64,000 nucleotides of DNA from Mucilaginibacter straminoryzae (GTDB lineage: Bacteria; Bacteroidota; Bacteroidia; Sphingobacteriales; Sphingobacteriaceae), in the NCBI RefSeq assembly GCF_022953055.1, contig NZ_JALJEJ010000002.1, positions 186,001 through 250,000 on the forward strand. The letters run 5' to 3'. Below the pieces are notes generated by a model. That model was not told the DNA's origin. It searched no databases and saw only the letters and a program-made list of their open reading frames with translations. The position numbers and the translations under genes were made by a program. This document shows positions 16,157 to 24,799 of the stretch, one piece after another (within the stretch, counting starts at the first letter, position 1; each line of letters opens with the position of its first letter).

Positions 16157-17635
16157 TTATTCTATTTCGAGCTGTCTTTGCAGCAGGTATTTCCATTCCT
16201 GGTAAATATCTTCCATATCGCCCTGCGGTTCTATCAACTGCACGGGTTTGGCATGGCGGAATGCTTCTGAAGGGGTTTTGAACACAGCGGCACCTATGCC
16301 CGCGCCTAAAGCTGCGCCCACACTGCCGTCGTTATTATAAAGTTCTACCGGGACACCGGTTACATCTACAAAACTTTGTGCGAATACATCACTGAGGAAC
16401 AGGTTAGCCTTCCCGGCCCTGATGATGGATGGCGACATGCCATTTTCGCGCATAATGTCTAATCCGTAACGGAATGCACAGGCAATCCCCTCTTGCACAG
16501 CACGGAAAATATGCGCATGTGTATGCAGGTTCAGGTCGATATGCTGAAAATGCACGCCAACCAGCTTGTTGTTCAGCATGCGTTCGGCGCCGTTTCCAAA
16601 AGGAAGTACCCTTAAACCATCCGCACCCGGCTTCACGCTTTTGGCCATATCGTTCATCTCTACATAGCTATGCGAAGCGCCGAATAGGTTTTTAGCCCAA
16701 CGGTTCAGGCTGCCGGTGCCATTGATACATAGCAACACACCGATTCTTTTCTGTTCTTCGGTGTAGTTTACATGGGCAAAAGAATTCACGCGTGATTGCG
16801 GGTCATAAGTCAGTTCATCGCTTACGCCATAGATCACACCCGAGGTGCCTGCCGTAGCAGCTACTTCTCCCGGCTGCAACACATTCAGCGAAAGTGCATT
16901 ATTGGGTTGGTCGCCTGCCTTGAATGTGACAGGGATGCCCGGTTTTAACTGCAGTTTTTCTGCAACAACGGCTGAAACTTTTCCATGTTCGGCAAATACC
17001 GGCTTTATTTCGGGGAATAAATCCTTGCTGAAACCGAAATAATCCAGCACATCTTTAGAAAGGGTATTGTTTACAAAATCATAAAACACCCCTTCTGACA
17101 ACGCAGAAACAGATGTAGTGATCTCGCCGGTTAATTTCATAGCGATAAAATCGCCCGGCAGCATGATCTTGTCTATTTTTTCATATACCGCAGGCTCATT
17201 GGCTTTTACCCAGGCCAGCTTAGATGCGGTAAAGTTTCCCGGTGAATTAAGCAGATGAGACAATGATTTTTCGTGACCGATAGCGTCAAAAGCTTTGTTA
17301 CCGATCTCTACAGCGCGGCTATCGCACCAGATGATGCTATCGCGTAATACCTGCTGATCTTTATCGACCAGCACCAGGCCGTGCATCTGGTAGCCTATAC
17401 CTATCGCGGCGATATCTGCCGGATGGTAATTACCTTTCTGATGACACAGCGCAATGGCTTTCTGCGCCTGCTCCCACCACATCTCGGGCGGCTGCTCTGC
17501 CCAACCCGGATGCAGGGATTTGATAGGCGACTCCACATCGGGGTATTGTGCAGCCGAAATCGATTTCTGAGTTTCGGCATCAACCACAGAAACTTTGACT
17601 GAAGAAGTGCCGATATCTATTCCCAATAATAACAT
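16157..17635 (-). CDS. xylB: Xylulokinase
   Basis: 492 residues, FGGY kinase family. The N-terminal phosphate-1 motif is LLLGIDIGTSSVKVSVVDAE. The substrate motif WAEQPPEMWWEQA is at about 45-57, and the catalytic-base Asp lies in FKAGDQPNNALS near 240. The second ATPase lobe includes AGTSGVIYGV and the Gly-rich GGS-equivalent region IRAGKANLFLSDVFAQ. It phosphorylates D-xylulose for entry into the pentose phosphate pathway. It is the first gene of xylB-xylA-symporter and divergent from the LacI-type regulator, with one CAATCGATTG operator in the shared 110-bp gap. Confidence 0.95.
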   Translation of the reverse strand: MLLLGIDIGTSSVKVSVVDAETQKSISAAQYPDVESPIKSLHPGWAEQPPEMWWEQAQKAIALCHQKGNYHPADIAAIGIGYQMHGLVLVDKDQQVLRDSIIWCDSRAVEIGNKAFDAIGHEKSLSHLLNSPGNFTASKLAWVKANEPAVYEKIDKIMLPGDFIAMKLTGEITTSVSALSEGVFYDFVNNTLSKDVLDYFGFSKDLFPEIKPVFAEHGKVSAVVAEKLQLKPGIPVTFKAGDQPNNALSLNVLQPGEVAATAGTSGVIYGVSDELTYDPQSRVNSFAHVNYTEEQKRIGVLLCINGTGSLNRWAKNLFGASHSYVEMNDMAKSVKPGADGLRVLPFGNGAERMLNNKLVGVHFQHIDLNLHTHAHIFRAVQEGIACAFRYGLDIMRENGMSPSIIRAGKANLFLSDVFAQSFVDVTGVPVELYNNDGSVGAALGAGIGAAVFKTPSEAFRHAKPVQLIEPQGDMEDIYQEWKYLLQRQLEIE

Positions 17636-17696
17636 AAAATGCTTTAAAGCTTTATATTTGGTTTAACAGCAACGAATTTAGATTAATTTTTGAATA

Positions 17697-17710
17697 TGCA
17701 ATCGATTGTT
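17697..17710. promoter_or_regulatory. LacI-family operator 1 (xylB / regulator divergent region)
   Basis: TG-CAATCGATTG-TT; the core palindrome is 17699-17708. It lies about 65 bp upstream of xylB and 40 bp upstream of the regulator start, so it can act on both. A Bacteroidota-type -7 element (TATATTTG, matching TAnnTTTG) occurs at 17653-17660 in the regulator direction. Confidence 0.8.
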
Positions 17711-17745
17711 GAAATTTATTTTTATCACATTTGCTGTTATCAATT

Positions 17746-18780
17746 ATGAAAGCCAAGAAAAGAGTCACCATTTACGACATCGCCAAAAAGCTAAACGTTA
17801 CCCCATCATCTGTTTCAAGAGCGTTAAATAACAGCAGTTATGTGAACGAAACCACCAAGAAACTGATCCTGAAAACGGCAGAGGAAATGAATTACAAGCG
17901 AAATACGCTTGCTTCTAACCTGCGCCGCGGGCAAAGCAAAACTATTGGCGTGGTGGTACCGCGTATTAACCAAAATTTCTTTGCTAACGTAATTGCCGGA
18001 ATTGAAGAGATCACCTACAAAAAAGGCTATAACATTATCATCTGCCAATCTGGCGAATCTTACGAAAAGGAAGTACAAAGTGTAAACACGCTGATTAATC
18101 AGCACGTTGATTGCATTGTGATCTCTATTTCTGTAGATACCGAAGATTACAAGCACCTGCAAAATGTGATAGACCACCAGATACAGCTGATCCAGTTTGA
18201 CCGTGTGGCCGAAGAACTGGAAACGCTGAAGGTGATTAACGATAATGAGCAAGCTTCATTCGAAGCCGTAAGCCATATGATTTCGCAAGGCTACCGCCGC
18301 ATCGCCCTGCTGGAAGGGCCGCAAACCCTCAACATTTTCCGTCAGCGTAAAAACGGGTATCTGCAAGCACTTGCAAAACACCAGATGCCGGTAATTGATG
18401 AACTGATTGCACAGAACGCCTGGACAAAAGAATTAGGCGCTACAGCCACAAGGCAACTGTTAAGCCTCTCTAACCCGCCGGATGCCATCTTCGCTTCCAC
18501 TTCAGACTTTTCTGCCTTGGGTGTACTTGAAGTTGCCAATTCCATGAATTTTAAAGTTCCGCAGGAGCTGGGCATTTGTGGCTACTCTAACGAAAACTTC
18601 AGCGAAATTACCAGCCCCTCTATCACCACCATAGACCAGTTCAGCGTTTACATGGGAAAAACCATTGCCAATCTTTTCTTCCAGGAAAGTGAAAACCTGC
18701 AGGTGGAAACTATCCCGAAAGTAATCAGCATCAAACCAAAGCTTATTGCCCGTTCTTCAACAGAAAAGAACCAACAATAA
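17746..18780 (+). CDS. LacI/GalR-family transcriptional regulator of the xylan/xylose locus
   Basis: 344 residues from the ATG at 17746; an in-frame TTG 15 bp upstream is less likely, because the family N-terminus starts right before the helix-turn-helix. Residues about 7-30 (RVTIYDIAKKLNVTPSSVSRAL) are a classic LacI DNA-binding motif with the hinge helix at 50-58. Residues 60-340 are the periplasmic-binding-protein-like sensor domain (TIGVVVPRINQNFFANVI; CGYSNENFSEITSPSITTIDQ). The likely effector is xylose or a xylan-derived sugar (inference). Five copies of CAATCGATTG in the surrounding control regions are its probable binding sites, including its own promoter. It is convergent with GH115; only 5 bp separate the stops. 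Confidence 0.93.
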   Translation: MKAKKRVTIYDIAKKLNVTPSSVSRALNNSSYVNETTKKLILKTAEEMNYKRNTLASNLRRGQSKTIGVVVPRINQNFFANVIAGIEEITYKKGYNIIICQSGESYEKEVQSVNTLINQHVDCIVISISVDTEDYKHLQNVIDHQIQLIQFDRVAEELETLKVINDNEQASFEAVSHMISQGYRRIALLEGPQTLNIFRQRKNGYLQALAKHQMPVIDELIAQNAWTKELGATATRQLLSLSNPPDAIFASTSDFSALGVLEVANSMNFKVPQELGICGYSNENFSEITSPSITTIDQFSVYMGKTIANLFFQESENLQVETIPKVISIKPKLIARSSTEKNQQ

Positions 18781-18785
18781 ACCTA

Positions 18786-21365
18786 TCAGTTCTGCGGCGG
18801 GCCTAAGTAGCTTGGTTTCAATCCACCCAGGTTAACCACCAATCGTTGTAGTACCACGGCCGGGTCTACCATCCAGTATTTAATGGTGTGTGTACCTGCT
18901 GCTTTGATATGGTGTTTCGTTGTTAACTTTCTGATGCTCTCACTTACCGCCATCGACCAATCCCTGCCATCAACCTTAGTGGCAATGTTCATTTGCTGCG
19001 GTTCTTCGCCATCTACAGAAATGGCATAGAACAGGCCATCTTTATTCCGAAAATCGAGCGTTGGCGATACATAGGCTGCAATGTCTACCATACCGGTATC
19101 TTTCACGGCAATAGTATACTCCAGGTAAGGTGTCCCCGCCCCTGGCTTCACCCGTGCTGCGGTTACCGGCCATGGGGTAACGCCCGATAACGTTCGCCCA
19201 TATTGCGGAATTACCTGCCAGCTGATCCCTTTTCCTGAAACTGCTTTGCTAAAGAACTCGGCTTCCATGGCAATAGCGCCATCCTTTTCTGCAAACACGC
19301 TACCAGCAGGCCGTACCAGGGCTTCGCTTTCGGCAAGTTCAAATTTAGGTGCTGGTGTGGCAGGCTGATTTTTAGCTTTGGCGCTGTCTGGTATTTCAGT
19401 AAGCGCAGGTATTTTATCCGCCCGAGGCTCTTGCCAGTAGGTATAGCCAATGTGGGTTTGGTCCATCATATGGTGCCATTTTCCACCTGCCAGCTCGTTG
19501 TTGTAATAGGCAGATATCTTCTTATCCTGATCGAACAGTTCTTTAACCTTTGCGGCAGCAGCATTTGCCTCATCAGCATAACCTTTATCTGCATAGAACT
19601 TATTCTTTGCTGCTTCAAAATACAACTCGTTCAGATTGGCACACGCCTGCACCGGGTGCAACACCAACTCGTAATAAGCATCCTTATACTGTGGAGGTAG
19701 CAAACTGCTCAGTCGTTCTGCTTTTTTCAGCAACGCTTTATAATCCCCTACCACGGTTGCAAATTCGTTATAGTTGGTGAGGCTGTAGGTATTCTGATTA
19801 AGCAGCTCTGGCTTTCTGCGACCGTTATACTTGGTATACAACGTCAATATATCTGCAATTTCAGCGGCATACTGAGCACCGAATTGTTCTACAGCCCATT
19901 CCCTGCCATAGCCCTTCATTTGCTCGGCAGACCACTTATCTGGATTCCAGGCATAATCCATAAAAAAGCTGATGGGATATTCCATTGGCTTCAAATCGCC
20001 CACATTCACAATCCAGATCTGCCGGGCATTGTACTCGTAAGCCAGGTGCATCTGCTCCCAAACCTTGGCGATAGGGTTGGTATTTAGCCATTTATAGTTT
20101 CTTGGGCCGCCTACGTAATCAAAATGATAATAAATGCCATAACCACCGCTTCTTTTCTTCTCCGTCAGCGAAGGCAGCTTGCGGATATTGCCCCAGTTAT
20201 CATCGCAAAGTAACAGCGTTACATCATCCGGCACGCGCATGCCTTTGTCGTAATATTCCTGCACTTCTTTGTAGAGCGCCCACATCTGCGGTGTTGCAGA
20301 AGGATCTTTGTGCGTTACCTCGCTGATGATCTGCCGCTGGTCTTTAACAATATTCTCTAACAAAGAAATATTGCTGCCCTCGGTCATCGGCATATCGCCA
20401 TCGCCGCGCATTCCCATGGTGACGATAGTTTCCTTACTGCCCATATTCTCGATCCCTTTTCGCCAGAAGTCCTGAAGCACCTGTTTATTTGCTTCGTAAT
20501 TCCATTGTCCCGATCCGTAGCGCTTCCACTCCTGCTGCGAACGGTCCATCGGTTCATGGTGCGATGTGCCCATCACTACGCCATATTCATCTGCAAGTAC
20601 GGGGTTTTGTTTATCGTCATCATTAAAAGCATTGCCCCACATGGCAGGCCATAAGTAGTTGCCCTTCAGGCGAAGGATCAGTTCGAAAACCTTTTCATAA
20701 ACCAGGTGATTAACACCGCCGAATTTCTCCTTAGCCCAACCCGAAAAAGCCGGCGCTTCGTCGTTAATAAAAATTCCGCGGTACTTAACAGCAGGTTCAC
20801 CGTCGGTATAGCGGCCGGGCATTACATAGACTGCCTTTTTATGCTTTGCAGGAACATCTGCCCACCAATACCATGGCGATACCCCTATCTGTGCAGATAA
20901 ATCATAAACACCGAAAATCGTCCCGCGCTTATCGCTACCTGCGATTACCAACGCGTTGTTCACGCCCGGGAACGGGTTCTTCACCACCTGGATCAGGTAA
21001 GTCTCCCACTTGCCCTTTATGTCGGCCACGTTGATCTTCTTCCGGCTGATCAGCTCATCTATTTTGCTGTTCTTCCCAATTGTGCCCACCAGCACGATAT
21101 TACCCGACTGCGAAAGGTTATTTTTCACAACGGGTGCAGTACCTGTTACCTGTTTAACATCGTTCACCAGGCTTTGCACGGCGTATTTTACGCCTTTAAA
21201 GTCGGCATCTTCCAGGTAAATGGGTGCTGAAAAACCCTTCGCGCTTAAAGGAAAATATCCGGCTCCGGCTTGTTCCGAGATATAACTTTTATGGCCGGGT
21301 ACCTGCGCGGAAAGCTTCAGGCATAGTAATGATCCTAACAGGACAGCAGCTATTTTCTTCATCAC
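18786..21365 (-). CDS. GH115 xylan alpha-1,2-glucuronidase, secreted
   Basis: 859 residues with a signal peptide (MMKKIAAVLLGSLLCLKLSAQ). The GH115 architecture is visible. An N-terminal beta-sandwich (about 25-165) precedes the barrel with NDEAPAFSGWAKEKFGG, LKGNYLWPAMWGNAFNDDD, TSHHEPMDRSQQEWKRYG, MGMRGDGDMP and NVGDLKPMEYPISFF. A helical domain and a C-terminal beta domain follow (about 690-850, FFSKAVSGKGISWQVIPQYGRT). The family removes (4-O-methyl-)glucuronic acid from xylan or its oligomers, including internal positions. It follows gh10 by 8 bp and is cotranscribed from operator 2. The released glucuronate fits with uxuA at 28353. Confidence 0.95.
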   Translation of the reverse strand: MMKKIAAVLLGSLLCLKLSAQVPGHKSYISEQAGAGYFPLSAKGFSAPIYLEDADFKGVKYAVQSLVNDVKQVTGTAPVVKNNLSQSGNIVLVGTIGKNSKIDELISRKKINVADIKGKWETYLIQVVKNPFPGVNNALVIAGSDKRGTIFGVYDLSAQIGVSPWYWWADVPAKHKKAVYVMPGRYTDGEPAVKYRGIFINDEAPAFSGWAKEKFGGVNHLVYEKVFELILRLKGNYLWPAMWGNAFNDDDKQNPVLADEYGVVMGTSHHEPMDRSQQEWKRYGSGQWNYEANKQVLQDFWRKGIENMGSKETIVTMGMRGDGDMPMTEGSNISLLENIVKDQRQIISEVTHKDPSATPQMWALYKEVQEYYDKGMRVPDDVTLLLCDDNWGNIRKLPSLTEKKRSGGYGIYYHFDYVGGPRNYKWLNTNPIAKVWEQMHLAYEYNARQIWIVNVGDLKPMEYPISFFMDYAWNPDKWSAEQMKGYGREWAVEQFGAQYAAEIADILTLYTKYNGRRKPELLNQNTYSLTNYNEFATVVGDYKALLKKAERLSSLLPPQYKDAYYELVLHPVQACANLNELYFEAAKNKFYADKGYADEANAAAAKVKELFDQDKKISAYYNNELAGGKWHHMMDQTHIGYTYWQEPRADKIPALTEIPDSAKAKNQPATPAPKFELAESEALVRPAGSVFAEKDGAIAMEAEFFSKAVSGKGISWQVIPQYGRTLSGVTPWPVTAARVKPGAGTPYLEYTIAVKDTGMVDIAAYVSPTLDFRNKDGLFYAISVDGEEPQQMNIATKVDGRDWSMAVSESIRKLTTKHHIKAAGTHTIKYWMVDPAVVLQRLVVNLGGLKPSYLGPPQN

Positions 21366-21373
21366 AAACAGGT

Positions 21374-22468
21374 TTAGAAATTCACAACACGCCAGAACGC
21401 TTCTTTGGGCTTCAGGTTTTTATCGAACAATAAAGGGTAATTTTTACGCCCCGGTACCGGGTAGCCATCCAGCCAGGTATAACGGTCAGAAATATTCCAG
21501 AAGGTAACGCCCGTAACGTTCTTTTTATATTTCCTGAACACCTCAAACACCATCTGGTACTGGTCGCCCTGTTTTTGCTTACGCTCATCCGAGTACGACA
21601 TATCTTCGCCCGGACGTAGTTCACGTTTATTTTTCTCCCAGGGGTATACCGAAATATCCAGTTCGGTGAACTGCACCTTCAACCCCAAAGAGGCAAATTT
21701 CTTTATCGCGGTTTCCAGCTCCTGCCGGGTTGGCTCATAGATCGACCAATGCGCCTGTAAACCTACCGCATTAATGGGAACATGCGCGTCTACCAGCTTT
21801 TTCAGCAGGCGATAAACCCGTTCGCGTTTTTCGGGGCGCTCGGTATTATAATCGTTGTAAAACAGTACGGCGTTAGGGTCTGCTTCATGGGCGTATTCGA
21901 AAGCCTTTGCAATGAAATCTTCGCCGCAGATCTTATACCACATAGAATTGCGCAGAAATTGAGTACTATCATCGTCAATAGCTTCGTTAACCACGTCCCA
22001 CGCATAAATCTTCCCTTTATAACGGTTAACAACCGTAGTGATATGGTCTTTTAAACGCTGTAACAGCACTTCTTTGGTTACTTGCTTACCAGCTTTATCA
22101 TAGAACATCCATTCGGGCGTTTGCTCGTGCCAGCAAAGGTTATGACCGCGCACCCGGATACCATGAGCCGTTGCAAAATCTACAATCGCATCGGCATCGC
22201 GCCAGTTATAACGGTTTTCTTCCGGGTGAATGGGACCCATTTTCATGGCATTCTCGGGCGTTACGCTATTGAAATTTTTGACGATAAAAGCGGCCGTTGC
22301 CGAATCGCGCAAGACATACGGCGAGACCGCTACGCCTATCGGGAAGAAGCTTTTATAATAATCCTTTAACCCCTTAGCGGTTTCTGCCTGCTGCGCGACT
22401 GAAGCCAGGTTGAGCAACATCAACAACGCGAATAAGGCAGCTTTTAATTGCCTGGTAAAAAAAACCAT
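21374..22468 (-). CDS. GH10 endo-1,4-beta-xylanase, secreted
   Basis: 364 residues. The signal peptide is about 1-25 (ending SVAQQ) and is not a lipoprotein signal. A single GH10 barrel follows, without a carbohydrate-binding module. The acid/base Glu is E162 in WDVVNEAID and the nucleophile is E269 in QFTELDISVYPW. RGHNLCWHEQTPEW and TFWNISDRYTWLDGYP are family signatures. It cleaves the xylan backbone to oligosaccharides. It is the first gene of the gh10-gh115 unit; its start lies 67 bp downstream of operator 2, opposite to the acetylesterase gene. Confidence 0.96.
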   Translation of the reverse strand: MVFFTRQLKAALFALLMLLNLASVAQQAETAKGLKDYYKSFFPIGVAVSPYVLRDSATAAFIVKNFNSVTPENAMKMGPIHPEENRYNWRDADAIVDFATAHGIRVRGHNLCWHEQTPEWMFYDKAGKQVTKEVLLQRLKDHITTVVNRYKGKIYAWDVVNEAIDDDSTQFLRNSMWYKICGEDFIAKAFEYAHEADPNAVLFYNDYNTERPEKRERVYRLLKKLVDAHVPINAVGLQAHWSIYEPTRQELETAIKKFASLGLKVQFTELDISVYPWEKNKRELRPGEDMSYSDERKQKQGDQYQMVFEVFRKYKKNVTGVTFWNISDRYTWLDGYPVPGRKNYPLLFDKNLKPKEAFWRVVNF

Positions 22469-22532
22469 AACGATGCTTTTTATTTAAGTACTATATAATT
22501 GGACAGCCAATATAGAATTTAAAAAAGCTTTA

Positions 22533-22546
22533 TGCAATCGATTGTT
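22533..22546. promoter_or_regulatory. LacI-family operator 2 (gh10 side)
   Basis: TG-CAATCGATTG-TT; the core is 22535-22544. It lies 67 bp upstream of the GH10 start. Together with operator 3 it brackets the 286-bp divergent gap; the centres are 144 bp apart, which would allow looping by a tetrameric or bridging regulator (inference). Confidence 0.8.
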
Positions 22547-22676
22547 GGATTTGTAATTTCTATTTTACAATTTTATCGTACCAAATAATTGAACGGTTGT
22601 GGCCGCTTCTAATTGATAAGGGCTAATTCGATAGAGATAGGCAATACTTTAGCACAGTTGTTACAGTATAAATAAA

Positions 22677-22690
22677 TGCAATCGATTGTG
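22677..22690. promoter_or_regulatory. LacI-family operator 3 (acetylesterase side)
   Basis: TG-CAATCGATTG-TG; the core is 22679-22688, 67 bp upstream of the acetylesterase start, mirroring operator 2. Just downstream, TACCTTTA is one base off the Bacteroidota -7 element TAnnTTTG, placing the operator over the promoter. Confidence 0.8.
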
Positions 22691-22754
22691 AAATTACCTA
22701 CCTTTAATTACTTTGCACCTGTATAACCAACAAAAACCACTTAGAAATTATATA

Positions 22755-24692
22755 ATGAAGAAGAGTGTTCAACGCATTTTAACGCTGGCCTTGCTTGGGC
22801 TGGCCGTAAATGCCTCGGAAGCCTCAGTGCGTCTGCCTAAATTGATCAGTAACGGCATGGTGCTTCAGCGCAATACCAAAGTTAAAGTATGGGGATGGGC
22901 GAACCCGTCTGAAAAAGTTACCGTTACCATCAACAAAAAGACTTTTAGAACAGTAACAGGAAAAGACAGCACCTGGTCAATCGTGCTGCCGGCAACAAAA
23001 GCGGGCGGCCCTTACACCATGAATATCGACGGCGATAACCATATCGTACTAAGCGATATTCTTTTCGGCGATGTTTGGCTTTGCTCGGGCCAATCTAACA
23101 TGGTGCACCAAATGGACTTGCACAGCGTGCGCTACGCCAAAGAGATTGCCAAGGCCAACAATACTTTTATCAGGCATTTTTGGGTGAGTAACGTAGCGGA
23201 TATGCAATCGCCGCGAAAAGATGTACCCGGCGGCACCTGGAAAAAAGCAGTAAAAGGCGACATCGGCGAGTTTTCTGCCGTCGCTTACTTTTTTGCAGAT
23301 GCCATCTATCAGAAATACCACGTACCTATCGGGCTGATCAATTCCAGTTGGGGTGGTACGCCTATCGAAGCATGGATGAGCGAGGAAAGCTTAAAGCAAT
23401 TTCCGGCGATAGCAGACGTTGCCAAGCGAAACCAGGATACGGCCTATATCAACCGGATGTCCAGACCAATGAGGAATACCACAACCCCGGTTTCCCGTCC
23501 ACAAGACCGTGGAATGACCGAAAAATGGTTCGACCCGGCTTATCAGCCAAAAGCATGGCGCAGAATTGCTATACCCGGTTATTGGGAAGACCAGGGCGTA
23601 CGCAACCTGGATGGCGTGGTTTGGTACCGTCGGGAGATCAACATTCCCCAATCAATGCTCTCGAAACCGGCGAAAGTTTTCATGGGCCGCATTGTAGATG
23701 CCGATGTGATGTACATCAACGGAAAACAAGTGGGCAATACCACCTATATGTATCCGCAACGTCGCTACAATATCCCGGATGGTGTACTTAAACCAGGCAA
23801 AAACCTTTTCGTGATCCGGGTAACCAACAATTTCGGCAAAGGCGGCTTCGTGCCAGATAAGCCTTACCAGCTGATCGCCGGGAATGACACGCTCGACCTT
23901 ACCGGCTACTGGCAGTATAAAGTAGGACTGGTGAACAATCCGAAAGGCGGTTTCTTTGCAGGGGGCATAGCGGCGCAAAACCAACCGACCGCGCTTTATA
24001 ATTCAATGATTGCACCTGTACTTAATTACGCAGTTAAAGGATTCTTATGGTACCAGGGCGAATCTAACACAGGTAAACCCGCTGAATACGCACAACTGCA
24101 ACCTGCAATGATTAAAGACTGGCGGCAGAAATGGCAAGAGCCCGATGCGCCATTCATTTTTGTGCAGCTGCCGGGCTTTATGGATATGAATTACCTGCCG
24201 TCAGAAAGCGGCTGGGCAGCATTTCGCGAGGCGCAAGCAGCTTCGTTAAGTGTACCTAACACTGCGATGGCTGTTGCGATAGATTTGGGCGAATGGAATG
24301 ATATACACCCCGACGCTAAGAAGGACGTTGGCCAGCGCGTGGCCCTGGCTGCCGAAAAATTGGCTTACCACGAAAAGGGCTTGGTAGCTTCGGGGCCAAT
24401 GTTTAAATCTGCAGAAGTGGAAGGTGATAAGATCATCGTGGCATTTGATGCCGTTGGCAGCGGACTAACCACCAAAGATGGCGAAGAACCGCAGGAATTT
24501 GCCATAGCCGGTGCGGATAAAGTATTTGTATGGGCCAAAGCGAAAATTGAAGGTGATAAGGTGGTTTTAAGAAGCGATGAAGTGCAGAAACCGCTATACG
24601 TTCGTTATGCCTGGGCCGACAACCCGGTTAACCCTAACCTGGTTAATAAAGAAGGATTGCCTGCAGCTCCATTCCGTACAGATAAACCGTAA
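22755..24692 (+). CDS. Secreted SGNH/SASA-type acetylesterase with inserted beta-sandwich (CE20-like)
   Basis: 645 residues from the ATG at 22755; an upstream TTG at 22713 would place 14 extra residues before a good signal peptide (MKKSVQRILTLALLGLAVNASEA). The SGNH esterase is split. Block I holds the nucleophile Ser114 in LCSGQSNM, and the catalytic region ends with WNDIHPDAKKDVGQR. Between them, from about 265 to 385, sits a jelly-roll domain (PGYWEDQGVRNLDGVVWYRR, GRIVDADVMYINGKQVGNT) like the sugar-binding domains of GH2. After this come GFLWYQGESNTG and the rest of the fold. Annotated relatives are called sialate O-acetylesterase, but in this xylan regulon removal of acetyl groups from xylan or xylo-oligomers is more likely (inference). 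Confidence 0.88.
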   Translation: MKKSVQRILTLALLGLAVNASEASVRLPKLISNGMVLQRNTKVKVWGWANPSEKVTVTINKKTFRTVTGKDSTWSIVLPATKAGGPYTMNIDGDNHIVLSDILFGDVWLCSGQSNMVHQMDLHSVRYAKEIAKANNTFIRHFWVSNVADMQSPRKDVPGGTWKKAVKGDIGEFSAVAYFFADAIYQKYHVPIGLINSSWGGTPIEAWMSEESLKQFPAIADVAKRNQDTAYINRMSRPMRNTTTPVSRPQDRGMTEKWFDPAYQPKAWRRIAIPGYWEDQGVRNLDGVVWYRREINIPQSMLSKPAKVFMGRIVDADVMYINGKQVGNTTYMYPQRRYNIPDGVLKPGKNLFVIRVTNNFGKGGFVPDKPYQLIAGNDTLDLTGYWQYKVGLVNNPKGGFFAGGIAAQNQPTALYNSMIAPVLNYAVKGFLWYQGESNTGKPAEYAQLQPAMIKDWRQKWQEPDAPFIFVQLPGFMDMNYLPSESGWAAFREAQAASLSVPNTAMAVAIDLGEWNDIHPDAKKDVGQRVALAAEKLAYHEKGLVASGPMFKSAEVEGDKIIVAFDAVGSGLTTKDGEEPQEFAIAGADKVFVWAKAKIEGDKVVLRSDEVQKPLYVRYAWADNPVNPNLVNKEGLPAAPFRTDKP

Positions 24693-24723
24693 GCGCACAC
24701 TGCTTTAACTCTTCAGGACGATC

Positions 24724-24767
24724 ATACAAAAAGAGAGACAACCTTACAGCTGTCTCTCTTTTTGTAT
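24724..24767. terminator. Bidirectional terminator, 17-bp perfect stem
   Basis: The arm 24724-24740 (ATACAAAAAGAGAGACA) pairs exactly with 24751-24767 around a 10-base loop; the A/T-rich outer stem serves both strands. It separates the acetylesterase from the convergent GH3 gene. Confidence 0.85.
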
Positions 24768-24799
24768 ACGAATATGTTGATACAGGCGAATCGTTGCTC

